From assembly GCF_014904695.1 (NCBI RefSeq), contig NZ_JACXXN010000001.1, forward strand, positions 124,001 to 188,000: a DNA stretch of 64,000 bases, given 5' to 3'. Positions 1 through 9,269 of the stretch are shown one piece after another. A model generated the notes under the pieces. It was given only the letters and a program-made list of their open reading frames with translations, made no database searches and was not told the origin of the DNA. The position numbers and the translations under genes were made by a program. Each line of letters opens with the position of its first letter. Within the stretch, counting starts at the first letter, position 1. The DNA is from Nostoc sp. MG11 (GTDB taxonomy: Bacteria; Cyanobacteriota; Cyanobacteriia; Cyanobacteriales; Nostocaceae).

Positions 1-415
1 GCAATGGTGGCATTTGCTACGCCCAACACGTAACCAGGAACGCCAGGGAATTGATGTAAAAACAATCTTTATTGGTAGTTTGATTGTTATAACTGCCTTA
101 TTCATCTTCATTCATCAAGCTATCACTCCAATTCCAGCTATTCCCATATTTGCGTTTAATGTTCTTTTAGCAGTGTTAGGGTTTGGACTAGTTCGTGAAG
201 CGCTGGAGTTAGGACAACGACAGGCTTTTTGGGGTGGGATATTTTTATTAACACTACAAATTATCAGCCGAATGCTGGAATATGACACCGCCTTACTATT
301 CAAATCTTTTGTTTTTGTCTTATGCGGTGTTGCTGTAATTTTTGCCGGCTTGTGGTTTGAACGCTATTTGTCAACTTTACCAGCTTCATCAAATTCTTCA
401 ACTCATCGATCATGA
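1..415 (+). CDS. DUF2157-type membrane protein, C-terminal part (5' end outside window)
   Basis: The frame is open back to the first base, so this is the 3' end of a longer gene; the TTG at 14 is not a convincing start. The visible ~135 residues hold three to four hydrophobic segments (about residues 18-35, 42-58, 70-88 and 98-117), indicating an inner-membrane protein. The next gene encodes a GDYXXLXY-family protein, and in many bacteria that family follows a DUF2157 multi-pass protein. The family assignment therefore rests on neighbourhood and membrane topology rather than on a motif in this fragment. Function is unknown. Confidence 0.6.
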   Translation, partial: QWWHLLRPTRNQERQGIDVKTIFIGSLIVITALFIFIHQAITPIPAIPIFAFNVLLAVLGFGLVREALELGQRQAFWGGIFLLTLQIISRMLEYDTALLFKSFVFVLCGVAVIFAGLWFERYLSTLPASSNSSTHRS

Positions 416-469
416 GATTAAAACTGGAAAAAACTAGTAATTCAAAAATCATTTTTAGGATTATCTCCT

Positions 470-1126
470 ATGGAAACTAACGAAGCATTACTTTTGCAAA
501 ATGAACCTCCAGAAAAACCCATAACTCTTTGGCGATTTGTGGTTCCCCTGCTAATTCAAACAGCGATCATCTTATCAGTACCAGCCCAATCAGTTTACAC
601 GTTGGTTACAGGCAAAACGGCTATCTTGCAAACTCTACCTGTAGATCCTTATGATTTGCTGCGGGGTTATTCTGTAACACTAAACTATGAAATTTCTCGC
701 ACAGATAATTTAACAAAACTTCCGGGTTGGGCAGATTTGGTCAAGCAAAATCCTGGTAATAACAAACAATACGATCCTTTAGCGCAGGGAACCAGCTTGT
801 ACATAATTTTGGAAGAACAAAAATCTTCTGGTGGGATTCCTCAAGCTTGGAAACCTGTGCGAGTAAGTGGACAACTCCCAATTTCTCTAGCTGCCAATCA
901 GATAGCTTTAAAAGGTCGGTATAATGGCTATAATTCGATCACTTATGGCTTGGAAACTTACTACATCCCAGAAGATCAACGGAACGATATTAACAAAGAT
1001 ATCTCAACAGCCCGACCAATCAAACCAGGCCAGCCGCAACCGATAGTAGTGGAAGTGAAAGTGAATGCACAAGGTCAAGCTGTACCTATAAGTATGTGGG
1101 TACGCGATCGCAAATATTATTTTTAA
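470..1126 (+). CDS. GDYXXLXY domain-containing membrane-anchored protein
   Basis: A 218-residue protein with one N-terminal hydrophobic segment (about residues 22-45), then a motif resembling the GDYXXLXY signature: DPYDLLRGY at about residues 59-67 followed by VTLNYEIS. The rest is predicted to be extracytoplasmic. It starts 54 bp after the preceding DUF2157-like gene, on the same strand, so the two are probably cotranscribed as usual for this pair. The biochemical role is unknown. The ATG at 470 gives the expected short cytoplasmic N-terminus. Confidence 0.8.
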   Translation: METNEALLLQNEPPEKPITLWRFVVPLLIQTAIILSVPAQSVYTLVTGKTAILQTLPVDPYDLLRGYSVTLNYEISRTDNLTKLPGWADLVKQNPGNNKQYDPLAQGTSLYIILEEQKSSGGIPQAWKPVRVSGQLPISLAANQIALKGRYNGYNSITYGLETYYIPEDQRNDINKDISTARPIKPGQPQPIVVEVKVNAQGQAVPISMWVRDRKYYF

Positions 1127-1286
1127 TTTTCAAAGACTTACGCAGAATAAATTCCCGCATACTCTTGAAAATTTGGCTCTTAAAATTCTGCCTACGTGGG
1201 TTTCAAATTCCTGGAGTCCACGCAGGCATACTTTATTTGTATGCAAGATGAACTGCGATTTATAATCGCTGGGTATATTTGCCTTT

Positions 1287-2770
1287 TTAGAAGTTTAAAA
1301 TATCTAATGATTCTTCTATTTCTAAGTCTAATATTCTTGCATGTGTATCTTTAAGTGCTTCTAACTTGCCTTCTTTACGATAAATATCTGCTGCTTTTTG
1401 AAAATCTTCAATAACTCCCTGTTTATCTCCCTTTTCTAAAAGGATATTACCACGATTGTAATAGGAATCAGCATAGTTGGGATTAATCTGAATTGCCTGA
1501 GTATAATCTTCAATTGCTCCTTCGTAGTCCCCTAAGTCAAAACGAGCATTACCACGGTTGTAATAAGCATCGGCATAATTAGGATTAATCTGAATTGCCT
1601 GAGTATAATCTTCAATTGCTCCTTCGTAATCTCCTAAGTCAGAACGAGCATTACCACGATTTTTATAAGCATTGGCATCTTGAGGATTAATCTTGATTGC
1701 TTGAGTAAATCCTGGCTGATATCCTAAGAGATAACGAGAGATTCCCCGGTTTTGTAAGCATCAGCATAATGGGGATTAATTTTGATAGCTTGAGTATAAT
1801 CCTCAATTGCTCCTTGGTTATCTCCTATGTGAGAACGTGCTTCAGCACGGTTTTTATAAGCTACAGCAACATTAGGATTAATTCTAATTGCCTGGGTATA
1901 ATCATCAATTGCTTCTTCAAATCGCCCCAGTTGATATAGAGCTAAACCTCGTTTATTGTAAGATTTAGCATCATGAAGATTTATTTGGATTGCCTGAGAA
2001 TAATCTGCGATCGCTCCTTCATAATCTCCTAGTTGATAATGCGCTAAAGCTCGTCGATAATATAAATCAGTATTGTTGGGATTAAGTTGCAAAGCTTGAT
2101 TATAGTTAGTAATCGCATTTACATATTCTCCTTTATCGAAACATTCTTCACCTAATTTTATATAAAGTAGATTTAAATCTTCATCATAAGTGTCTAAATA
2201 GCTATTTAAATTAGGTTGAAAAGAAGATTTGATTAACTGATTATTAGTTACTTTAGATGGCGTTTCCTGCGGTAAATAATGTTTACTAATTAGAGGTTCT
2301 TGCCTGGAAGAATTGTAATTTATAGAAAATTGTGACTGTTCTAGATAGCACCATAAGCCACCACCATATAGTAATTGGTCTATCTCAAATGAAATTTTCC
2401 CAGTTCTCAACTTAATCATCCGAGTTGGGAGAAAGCCAGCCAAAAAAAGGTGATATTCAGATTGTGCTTCACTCACCTCTTCCTGAATCAAAATACAGAC
2501 TACAACTGCATTTTTTTCAACTTCTTCTGAACTAATTGACCATCTCACTCTGTCAATACTACCGTGACGAGATTTCACCTCAATACCAACAGATGGGTCA
2601 GAAGTCAAGATAAAATCTATCTTACCATCGCCGCCAAATCGCTTTTCATAATCCACTTCCGTAATAAAATCGGCTAAACGTTCCTTGACAACTTCCTCAC
2701 CGAGTTTTCCCTTAAGATAGCTAATAAAAACATCACGAACTGGCAAAACGCGCTTATATTTCTCAGCCAT
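1287..2770 (-). pseudogene. PD-(D/E)XK nuclease-like domain fused to TPR repeats, frameshifted
   Basis: The intact 5' part (2770 to 1724, 348 residues) begins with a restriction-endonuclease-like domain: GGDGKIDF at about 46-53 and GIEVKSR at 62-68, giving the D52...E64-x-K66 arrangement. TPR units follow from about residue 200 (consensus GDYEGAIADYSQAIQINP). The frame breaks at about 1748, where the run before CCGG lacks one A; adding it restores the repeat reading AYKNRGISR. The restored frame continues through three more TPRs to a stop at 1287. One TPR just after the break is also about four residues short. Either the gene now makes a truncated protein or the break is a sequencing error. 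DNA cleavage activity is inferred only. Confidence 0.7.
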
Positions 2771-3137
2771 CAGCCAGCAAAATTCCCGTAGTGCTTTTAA
2801 CCTCTCTCCAGAGATTATGGTTAATTCACTATATTGACCTTCTGTTTCACAATGAAGCAGACAACCAGTTGTTAACCTTTTAATAAAATCAGACTGTAGC
2901 GATCACAGTAGCGTAATCCAGTCCATTTATATTTCTGCGAATCTTTTGATGAGATCATTCTATTAAAATATCCATTCGACGTAAATCTTTCAATTAGCCT
3001 GTGTAAGATTCCCAAACTTTCTTAATATATGTATTAAATATTACATTTATCCTAGTTCAACGTAATTAGCTTTTTGGCAAAAACTAAGTTTTGACTGCTG
3101 AACAAATGATATGATGTGAAATCAGCGATCGCCTCTC
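2771..3137. other. intergenic region without recognisable gene
   Basis: An AT-rich stretch between the start of the nuclease-TPR gene and the end of a Uma2 gene. It should hold the promoter of the nuclease-TPR gene near its left end. No hairpin, RNA gene or ORF could be supported. Confidence 0.5.
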
Positions 3138-3755
3138 TCACTCCAATTTCTCAGTACCAGTACTTTCCGTTTCTAATTCCACAAGCTCAAACTTAACTTT
3201 GTTGTATAAATCCTGTAGGGAAATCTCAAAGGGTACGGACACAAGAGCAATCGCTTTATCCTCTTCATCATATTCACGTAGATTCCATTGCTTTTTCCCA
3301 GTTTTAGAAAACTGTTCTACATGAATTCTGGTTTGGTCAATTAAAAGATATTCTTGAAAGGAAGAGATTGTCCGGTAAGCCTCAAATTTATCCTCGCGAT
3401 CGTAGCCTTTGGTCGATTTTGATAAAACCTCAACAATAACCTGTGGGTTCAGAATTATATCCCTCCGGTTGTTAAAAAACTCTGGTTCATCCGCTAGAAT
3501 CATCACATCTGGATACGTGTAGATCCGCTTTTGGGGTATCCACAAACGCAAATCGCCTACAAAGACTTCGTAATTCTGCTGTCTGAACGCAAAATTTAAG
3601 GCAGAACCTAGATTTAGTGAGATTCGATTGTGATTTGCTGTTCCACCCGCCATAGGAATTATTTGTCCGTCAATATATTCACTTTTATAATCAGCAGCTT
3701 CCTCTAACTGCAAATATTCTTCTGGGGTGTAGTGTTGCTGTTGTGTTACTTGCAT
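3138..3755 (-). CDS. Uma2 family endonuclease (DUF820)
   Basis: Belongs to the Uma2/DUF820 family, PD-(D/E)XK nuclease-fold proteins greatly expanded in filamentous cyanobacteria and of unknown biological role. Visible family features, from the chosen start, are HYTPEEYLQLEE and YIDGQIIPMAGG near the N-terminus, then PDVMIL and VIVEVLSKST in the core, which supply the acidic and E-x-x residues of the nuclease fold. The start at 3755 (MQVTQQQHY) is preferred over an ATG at 3791 because the upstream one lies inside the aldo/keto reductase gene. The gap to that gene is only 4 bp, so the two are probably cotranscribed. The tail (about residues 175-190) matches the Uma2 fragments near 39.5 and 41.7 kb. 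Confidence 0.85.
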   Translation of the reverse strand: MQVTQQQHYTPEEYLQLEEAADYKSEYIDGQIIPMAGGTANHNRISLNLGSALNFAFRQQNYEVFVGDLRLWIPQKRIYTYPDVMILADEPEFFNNRRDIILNPQVIVEVLSKSTKGYDREDKFEAYRTISSFQEYLLIDQTRIHVEQFSKTGKKQWNLREYDEEDKAIALVSVPFEISLQDLYNKVKFELVELETESTGTEKLE

Positions 3756-3759
3756 AGTT

Positions 3760-4890
3760 TTATCCCCACAATCTTCTACCTGCTTTTCCATTTAATCTGT
3801 CGTGAGTATCTTCTAACAAAGCAGGAATATTTAAATTTTCTGGACATCTTGGCAAACAGTCACCACATTCTGTGCAGCGGTTAGCTTTCATTCCAGGAAA
3901 CCAGTGTCCAGCATTTTCAAACATTCCATAGCGATATTTTCCATAGTCAGTCATATCGTATGCCACTGCCAGATTACGTAATCGTAATATTTCTGGAATA
4001 TTGATGTTTTCTGGGCAGGGTAAACAAGCATAGCATTGGCTACATTTATCAATTTCTAAAGCAATTTTTTGGTGATTTTCTAACCGCTGAAAAACACAAA
4101 TTTCTTCTTTTGTTAGCTCTCCATTACTTTTAGCAAATCGCAAGGGTTCTATTAATTCGTCTGGGTTTGCTGGCCCTAAACTTAAAGTAGTAATACGGTT
4201 ATCACTAAGTAAAAATCGGTAGTTTAATTCTAAAGGTGAATACGGCTGACATAAGTCTTTAAGAATTTGCGGCGGCGTGTAAAGGCGTCCTCCTTTATCA
4301 GCAGGAGAAATAATAAAAACGCCCATATCCTTCTCTGCTGCTAGCTGAATCGCTGATGCGTGCCGTTGGAAGAAATAGTAATAATGCAGATTAACAAATT
4401 CAAAAAAATCTGTATTAATTGCCGCCAGAATTATTTCTAATGATCCGTGAGTGGAAAAACCAACGTGTCGCACTCGACCATCAGCAACAGCTTCTTGCAC
4501 GGCTTGCATACAGCCACCTTTGGCTTGCACCCACTCTAAATGTTGCCAAGTGTTTAAACCATGAATTCCCAAACAATCTAGATAATCTAGCTGTAATTTT
4601 TCCAAGGATTCATCAATGCACCGACGCATGGTGTCAGCATCATTTGTAGGAGAAATTTTGGTGGTGATGTGAAGCCTTGTTCGGGGTACTGACAACCCAG
4701 CTTTTAACGCTCCACCAAGATACTCCTCACTTTTGCCGTAGCCTCTGGCAGTTTCTATATGATTAATTCCTAGCGCTAAAGCCTGTTCGATAGTTTGCTG
4801 AGCATTTTCAAAACCAGCTAAGTAGCGCATTGTTCCTAATGAAAAGACAGAGAGGCAAAGATTTGTTTTCCCAAAGCGTCGGTATTGCAT
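3760..4890 (-). CDS. aldo/keto reductase with C-terminal 4Fe-4S ferredoxin-type domain
   Basis: A 376-residue protein. The N-terminal ~265 residues form an aldo/keto reductase barrel (RRFGKTNLCLSVFSLGTMR at the start; ETARGYGKSEEYLG holds the catalytic Tyr region; HGL and GFSTHG follow). The C-terminal part carries cysteine clusters CSQCYACLPCP and CTECGDCLPRCP, typical of 4Fe-4S binding. This architecture suggests an NAD(P)H- or ferredoxin-linked oxidoreductase; the substrate cannot be told. ATG start at 4890. It is followed after 4 bp by a Uma2 gene on the same strand. Confidence 0.88.
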   Translation of the reverse strand: MQYRRFGKTNLCLSVFSLGTMRYLAGFENAQQTIEQALALGINHIETARGYGKSEEYLGGALKAGLSVPRTRLHITTKISPTNDADTMRRCIDESLEKLQLDYLDCLGIHGLNTWQHLEWVQAKGGCMQAVQEAVADGRVRHVGFSTHGSLEIILAAINTDFFEFVNLHYYYFFQRHASAIQLAAEKDMGVFIISPADKGGRLYTPPQILKDLCQPYSPLELNYRFLLSDNRITTLSLGPANPDELIEPLRFAKSNGELTKEEICVFQRLENHQKIALEIDKCSQCYACLPCPENINIPEILRLRNLAVAYDMTDYGKYRYGMFENAGHWFPGMKANRCTECGDCLPRCPENLNIPALLEDTHDRLNGKAGRRLWG

Positions 4891-4983
4891 AAATTGAGTA
4901 TTGTTAGCGGTAGCGGGGCGTTTAGCCCGTGCTGAGTAGAAACACGATTAATAGTGTCTGTACAAGAGTGAAAGGTGAAAAAG

Positions 4984-5012
4984 AAAGAATAAAGAAATTA
5001 TTTTTATTCTTT
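4984..5012 (-). terminator. intrinsic terminator after the bifunctional nuclease gene
   Basis: A 10-bp stem (AAAGAATAAA at 4984-4993 with TTTATTCTTT at 5003-5012) lies about 40 bp beyond the stop of the minus-strand nuclease gene. Read leftward it is followed by a T-rich tract. Confidence 0.55.
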
Positions 5013-5053
5013 GATTTTCTATTCCTTCTCAGCACTCATGACTCAGCACTTTT

Positions 5054-5551
5054 TTAGCTGTCGCCATCACCAAAGCGCTTGATCAAATCTTCAGGACGGA
5101 GATTGGAAATAAATTCACGGAATGCTTGCTGTTCGGCTTCATCAGCATCGCGGTCAACAGGGATAGAAGCATCGGCGATTACTTCTTCCATTACCCAAAT
5201 AGGCGTATTTGTACGAAGGGCAACGGCGATCGCATCACTAGGACGCGCGTCGATTTCTTTTTTAACTTCGCCTTGCTGGACAATCAAAGCTGCATAAAAT
5301 GTATCCTTTTGTAGGGAATGAATGATAACTTTTTCTAGAGTCATGTTCCATGTCTCTAGCATATTTACAATTAGGTCATGAGTTAAGGGTCTGGGAGGCT
5401 TTTGATTCTCCAATGCACCCATAATTGCTCTAGCCTGTTCCTGACCTATATAAATTGGCAAAGCGCGGCGATCTGAAGCATCTTTCAAAAGTACAATCGG
5501 GCTGCGGGTTATGGCATCTAATGCTATGCCAGCGACTCTCATTTCAATCAT
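5054..5551 (-). CDS. bifunctional nuclease family protein (DUF151/BFN)
   Basis: A 165-residue protein of the DUF151 family, named after plant bifunctional nucleases with RNase and DNase activity. It shows the family core: MRVAGIALDAITRSPIVLL at the N-terminus, LPIYIGQEQARAI around residues 31-43, then DARPSDAIAVALR around residues 101-113, which is strongly conserved. The start MIEMRV at 5551 is the only good one. The gene stands alone with its own terminator. Its role in cyanobacteria is not established. Confidence 0.88.
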   Translation of the reverse strand: MIEMRVAGIALDAITRSPIVLLKDASDRRALPIYIGQEQARAIMGALENQKPPRPLTHDLIVNMLETWNMTLEKVIIHSLQKDTFYAALIVQQGEVKKEIDARPSDAIAVALRTNTPIWVMEEVIADASIPVDRDADEAEQQAFREFISNLRPEDLIKRFGDGDS

Positions 5552-5891
5552 TGGCTAAGCCTCTACAATCCTTTGAGCGATTGGGTGCTAAGTAACAAAT
5601 AACACTCTTCTTTAGGTGAATTGGGGACAGGAATAAACATAGGCATTTGTTCTCTATAATTGCTTCTATTAAACTCCGAACTTGTGGTGAACACCAGAGT
5701 AAGACAAATTGGTCTAATTAGACAATAACCTTCTTACCCAAGTATGCCTTGTGCAGGATGCTAATGTGTTAACAACCTTATAATAAGTAAAGTCAGAAAT
5801 TATACTCTGAATGTTCTGCATTCTTGTGAGAATTACCAGTTAATTTCAGGCAAAATTAAGCAATAAATAGAGTTAGTTTGACAAAAAAGCC
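5552..5891. other. divergent intergenic region between bfn and ribE
   Basis: About 340 bp that must carry two divergent promoters. No FMN (RFN) riboswitch could be recognised upstream of the riboflavin synthase gene, and no other conserved element was seen. Confidence 0.5.
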
Positions 5892-6572
5892 GTGTTTACA
5901 GGATTAATCCAGGCATTAGGAACAATGAAACCCTTAGGGGGCGATTCTTGGCAAATTACTTGTGTAAGTCAGTCGTGTGAAGTAATTATGCAGGATTTGG
6001 CTTATGGTGACAGTGTTGCAGTAGATGGTGTTTGCTTGACAGTGGAAGAAGTTTTAAAAGACGGGTTTATTGCCACTGCTTCACCGGAAACGCTACGCCG
6101 CACAACCCTAGGAGGTGAGCAAACACAACAGAAATATGTCAACTTAGAAGCGTCGCTACGGGTAGGCAGTAAAGTCGGCGGTCATTTTGTTATGGGTCAT
6201 GTAGACGGCATAGGTCGATTGCTAACAGCAGAACAAACGGCTAGTTCTTGGGAAATGACCTTTAAAGCATCCGAGGCGATCGCACGGTACATTGTCCCTA
6301 AAGGTAGTATCGCTGTCAATGGCATCAGCCTCACAGTGGCCGCTTATGAGCCAGAACTCTCCCAATTTAAAGTAGCGGTAATTCCCCTCACTTATGCCGA
6401 AACAAATCTTCGCTATTTAGGATCTGGCAGTTTGGTGAATCTAGAAGGGGATATTCTCGGCAAATACGTGGAAAAATTCCTTTATTCTGGAAACCAGCCC
6501 ACTCCAACCTCAGATGAAACTAGTTTAGATGACATTACACCCGCATTCTTAGCAGAACACGGGTATTTGTAA
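5892..6572 (+). CDS. ribE: riboflavin synthase alpha chain
   Basis: Catalyses dismutation of two 6,7-dimethyl-8-ribityllumazine molecules to riboflavin and a pyrimidine by-product, the last step of riboflavin synthesis in the cytosol. The 226 residues start MFTGLIQ, the signature N-terminus of the family, and contain two lumazine-binding repeats: one with DGVCLTVEE and ASPETLRRTT, the other starting at GHFVMGHVDG with NGISLTVA. The GTG start at 5892 is fixed by that signature. Length is normal. No other rib genes are adjacent. Confidence 0.95.
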   Translation: MFTGLIQALGTMKPLGGDSWQITCVSQSCEVIMQDLAYGDSVAVDGVCLTVEEVLKDGFIATASPETLRRTTLGGEQTQQKYVNLEASLRVGSKVGGHFVMGHVDGIGRLLTAEQTASSWEMTFKASEAIARYIVPKGSIAVNGISLTVAAYEPELSQFKVAVIPLTYAETNLRYLGSGSLVNLEGDILGKYVEKFLYSGNQPTPTSDETSLDDITPAFLAEHGYL

Positions 6573-6678
6573 TGGCGTAAAGTCAGACCGGCATAGCGAT
6601 CTGAACTTTGTAAGAGAGGGCATGGGGCATGGGACATTAGCTATTCTTACCCTGCTCCCCCACTCCTCCACTCCTCTC

Positions 6679-8289
6679 TTAGCTCCCTGGTTGCTGAGCT
6701 ACCTGAGCTGTTGGCAAGGTTGGAATTAACTGGCTCAGTCCGGTCTGTAATTGAACGCCTGGGTCAGTAGCAACCCACCCGTTCTGTGTCATGTGGCGGA
6801 CTTCAAAGTGTAGGTGAGGGCCTGTGGAGTTGCCTGTACTACCAACCCGTCCAATGACAGTTCCCGGCTCCACCCACTGACCGGGTTGAACAAAGATTTC
6901 TGACATGTGACCGTAGAGGGTTTGTTGAGCAGATTGGTGATTCAGAGTCACAGTCAAACCATAACCGCCCAAGTAATTAGCAGTTTCCACTTGGCCTTTT
7001 GCGGCTGCTAAAACTGGTGTACCCATTGGCGCACCTAAGTCTGTACCAGCATGGAAGCGTTGATTACCTGTAATCGGATGAACTCGCCAACCAAATAAAG
7101 AAGTAATGGGAGCGGGGATAGATAGTGGGTACATCATTCCCGTACCACGATAGGCGACTGCACCAGTGTAGGGAATTTGCGGCAATACTGATGCTAGCGA
7201 GAAGTCATAAGCCACAGTGCTGGGGCGGGGTGCAACGTTACCGTCTGCCATTGGTGGGGGCAAAGTACCACCACTCGGTGCAATGGGAGTTGCACTGACT
7301 CTAGTTGCGGTGCTGAAATCGCCGGGATTAGGGATAAACCGATTAGGGCGAAATGCGCTCTTGGCATTGCCCGAAACACTCCGAGTCGCACGCCATCCGC
7401 TGTTATTAGCAGTGGTTACAACCTGCCGTCTTGCTGAAACGGTTGCTAACTGTGCATTTTGACTTCTTTTGAGCCAATTAGGTGCTGTGCCATTAGAACC
7501 AGCTACACGCTGATTGCGCGATGGTACTTTGGCGCAAACGCCGCCCAATAAACCTTGTCCTGAAGGTAAAATTGCTCGACAACCACTAGAACGCTCTGTG
7601 ATAATTACGGAATTGGGTGCTTGATAAGTACCCGTGGCACTATCGTAATTGTTGGGGTCAATATAGGAGTTATTATAATCCTTGGTTTTCCCCGCTGTCC
7701 GGCTGGCAGTGCTATTTGAGTTATTAGATGGTTGGGCAACTTCTGGGAGTTTCTCAGGTAAGGAAGGCGCAGGAGCAGTGGGTTTGGCTACCTCAATTTT
7801 TCTGATATTTGCTCTTGGTTGGAATTCGAGCTTGGGTTTTTCTTGACTAACCCTGGCAGGTGCAACCCGCGAAGTTTCTACCTGGGGAATAGAGCGTCTA
7901 ATACCAGTGGCAGGCGCGGAAGCTTCTATTTTGGGTTTAGATTGTCTAAGTGGCTGTTTTGTTTGAGAAACCGCTTGCTTGCGGAGTCTCTGTCTAAGTC
8001 TGGTTTGCTGTCGGGAAAAGTTTGGCTGTGCTTGAGCTGCTTCCGGTGCAACAGTTGGTTTTTTTATGAAATTTGTAACTGCTGCTGGCTGGGAATTTTC
8101 AATAGTGGGAACGATATTATCTATTGATGTTTCCGTTTGGGCAAACACGAAGCCGCCGCTAAGCAGGCTAACACTGCTAAGCCAACAAAGGCTCTGTGCT
8201 GGTAAGGTAGAGGCGAAGCGTTTCTTAGTTTGACCCCGCGGCCATGAGTAGTGCAAACGATTGTGGGCAGAGTGATTGCGCTGCGTCAT
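6679..8289 (-). CDS. M23 family peptidoglycan DD-metallopeptidase (LytM domain), secreted
   Basis: A long secreted or periplasmic protein. The N-terminus has a hydrophobic segment with FVFAQ as a plausible signal-peptide cleavage region, followed by a low-complexity Pro/Gln/Ala-rich linker of about 300 residues. The C-terminal LytM domain carries zinc-site motifs: RFHAGTDLG, LYGHMSE and GPHLHFEVRH. All expected metal ligands are present, so it should be an active endopeptidase or a murein-remodelling enzyme. A TTG at 8370 would add 27 residues; the ATG at 8289 (MTQRNHSA) places the signal peptide more sensibly. Confidence 0.88.
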   Translation of the reverse strand: MTQRNHSAHNRLHYSWPRGQTKKRFASTLPAQSLCWLSSVSLLSGGFVFAQTETSIDNIVPTIENSQPAAVTNFIKKPTVAPEAAQAQPNFSRQQTRLRQRLRKQAVSQTKQPLRQSKPKIEASAPATGIRRSIPQVETSRVAPARVSQEKPKLEFQPRANIRKIEVAKPTAPAPSLPEKLPEVAQPSNNSNSTASRTAGKTKDYNNSYIDPNNYDSATGTYQAPNSVIITERSSGCRAILPSGQGLLGGVCAKVPSRNQRVAGSNGTAPNWLKRSQNAQLATVSARRQVVTTANNSGWRATRSVSGNAKSAFRPNRFIPNPGDFSTATRVSATPIAPSGGTLPPPMADGNVAPRPSTVAYDFSLASVLPQIPYTGAVAYRGTGMMYPLSIPAPITSLFGWRVHPITGNQRFHAGTDLGAPMGTPVLAAAKGQVETANYLGGYGLTVTLNHQSAQQTLYGHMSEIFVQPGQWVEPGTVIGRVGSTGNSTGPHLHFEVRHMTQNGWVATDPGVQLQTGLSQLIPTLPTAQVAQQPGS

Positions 8290-8379
8290 TTGTTCTCTCA
8301 GTTGTGTGTAATTAGCATAAACAGATGATGTCAGTGGTTTGTCTTGCCCAAAGAGCGAAATTTTAAACAAACCTCAAAT

Positions 8380-9192
8380 TTAAACGGAAGATTTACTGTA
8401 ACCCAAACTGATTGTACCGGGTTCAACGTAAATTTCTGGTCTTATTAGTTCGTTTGTATCATGTGTTTCTAGATCCACTCGTAAATTCCCTTGAGGAGTT
8501 ACTCCTACTACATTGCCTGAAAGATTATTTACGTAAACCTGATCACCCATGTTTGTAAGCAAATCTTGATAGCGAGACAAGAGTATGCTTACTCCTTCTT
8601 GGAAAAGGCACTCTATACCGGATTCTATGCCTAGTAAAACCGTAGAGGTTAGCATTTCCAGACAGGAAATGGGATTGGAATGTTGCGAAGCTTGCCACGA
8701 TTCCAGATTGATTCCAGTGTCAGGTACCGGGTTAGCCCAGTTAATACCAACACCAATCACTGCTTGGGTGATTTTTCCTTTGTTTACTTTAGTTTCTGTT
8801 AAAATGCCGCCTAATTTCTGACCATTTAGGACTAAATCATTAGGCCATTTAATTCCCACATTCACACCACACTTTCGTAATTGCCAAGCAACTCCCCAAG
8901 CACAAGCCAAAGTTAGTTGGTAGCTATCAGTAGCTTCTATTTTAGGAGCGATCGCAACCGAAAGATATAATCCTCCAGAAGGAGAAACCCATTGGCGTCC
9001 CCATTGTCCCCGCCCAGCAGTCTGTTGAGTTGCAATCACTACACATCCCGCTTCTGCTCCCTGAGCGAGCAAGTCCCAAAGGGTTTGGTTAGTGGAGGAG
9101 ACGCTTTCAAAAATGTGTAGGGAAAATGGTAAATATTTAGACTTACGCCCAGCTTTTAGGGCTAATTCCAAGTTTTGCCGATTAAATTCCAC
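8380..9192 (-). CDS. birA: biotin--[acetyl-CoA-carboxylase] ligase
   Basis: Activates biotin as biotinyl-AMP and attaches it to the biotin carrier protein of acetyl-CoA carboxylase. Visible motifs are TAGRGQWGRQWVSPSGGLY (biotinyl-AMP binding loop), KWPNDLVLNGQKLGGILTE (catalytic core) and GVGINWANP. The ~270 residues start directly at the catalytic domain and have no N-terminal HTH, so this is the non-regulatory type. Start is GTG at 9192. It is divergent from pgeF, 77 bp apart. Confidence 0.93.
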   Translation of the reverse strand: MEFNRQNLELALKAGRKSKYLPFSLHIFESVSSTNQTLWDLLAQGAEAGCVVIATQQTAGRGQWGRQWVSPSGGLYLSVAIAPKIEATDSYQLTLACAWGVAWQLRKCGVNVGIKWPNDLVLNGQKLGGILTETKVNKGKITQAVIGVGINWANPVPDTGINLESWQASQHSNPISCLEMLTSTVLLGIESGIECLFQEGVSILLSRYQDLLTNMGDQVYVNNLSGNVVGVTPQGNLRVDLETHDTNELIRPEIYVEPGTISLGYSKSSV

Positions 9193-9269
9193 AGCAGTTG
9201 ACCCAAATCCCGTTGTTCAAGTTAGCATTAATTGGCTGATAAGTGATTTCTGTTTAGGTTTGGTTCAAG

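Noticed and set aside
5552-5891. FMN riboswitch before ribE
   Set aside because: None of the conserved RFN-element blocks could be recognised upstream of the gene.
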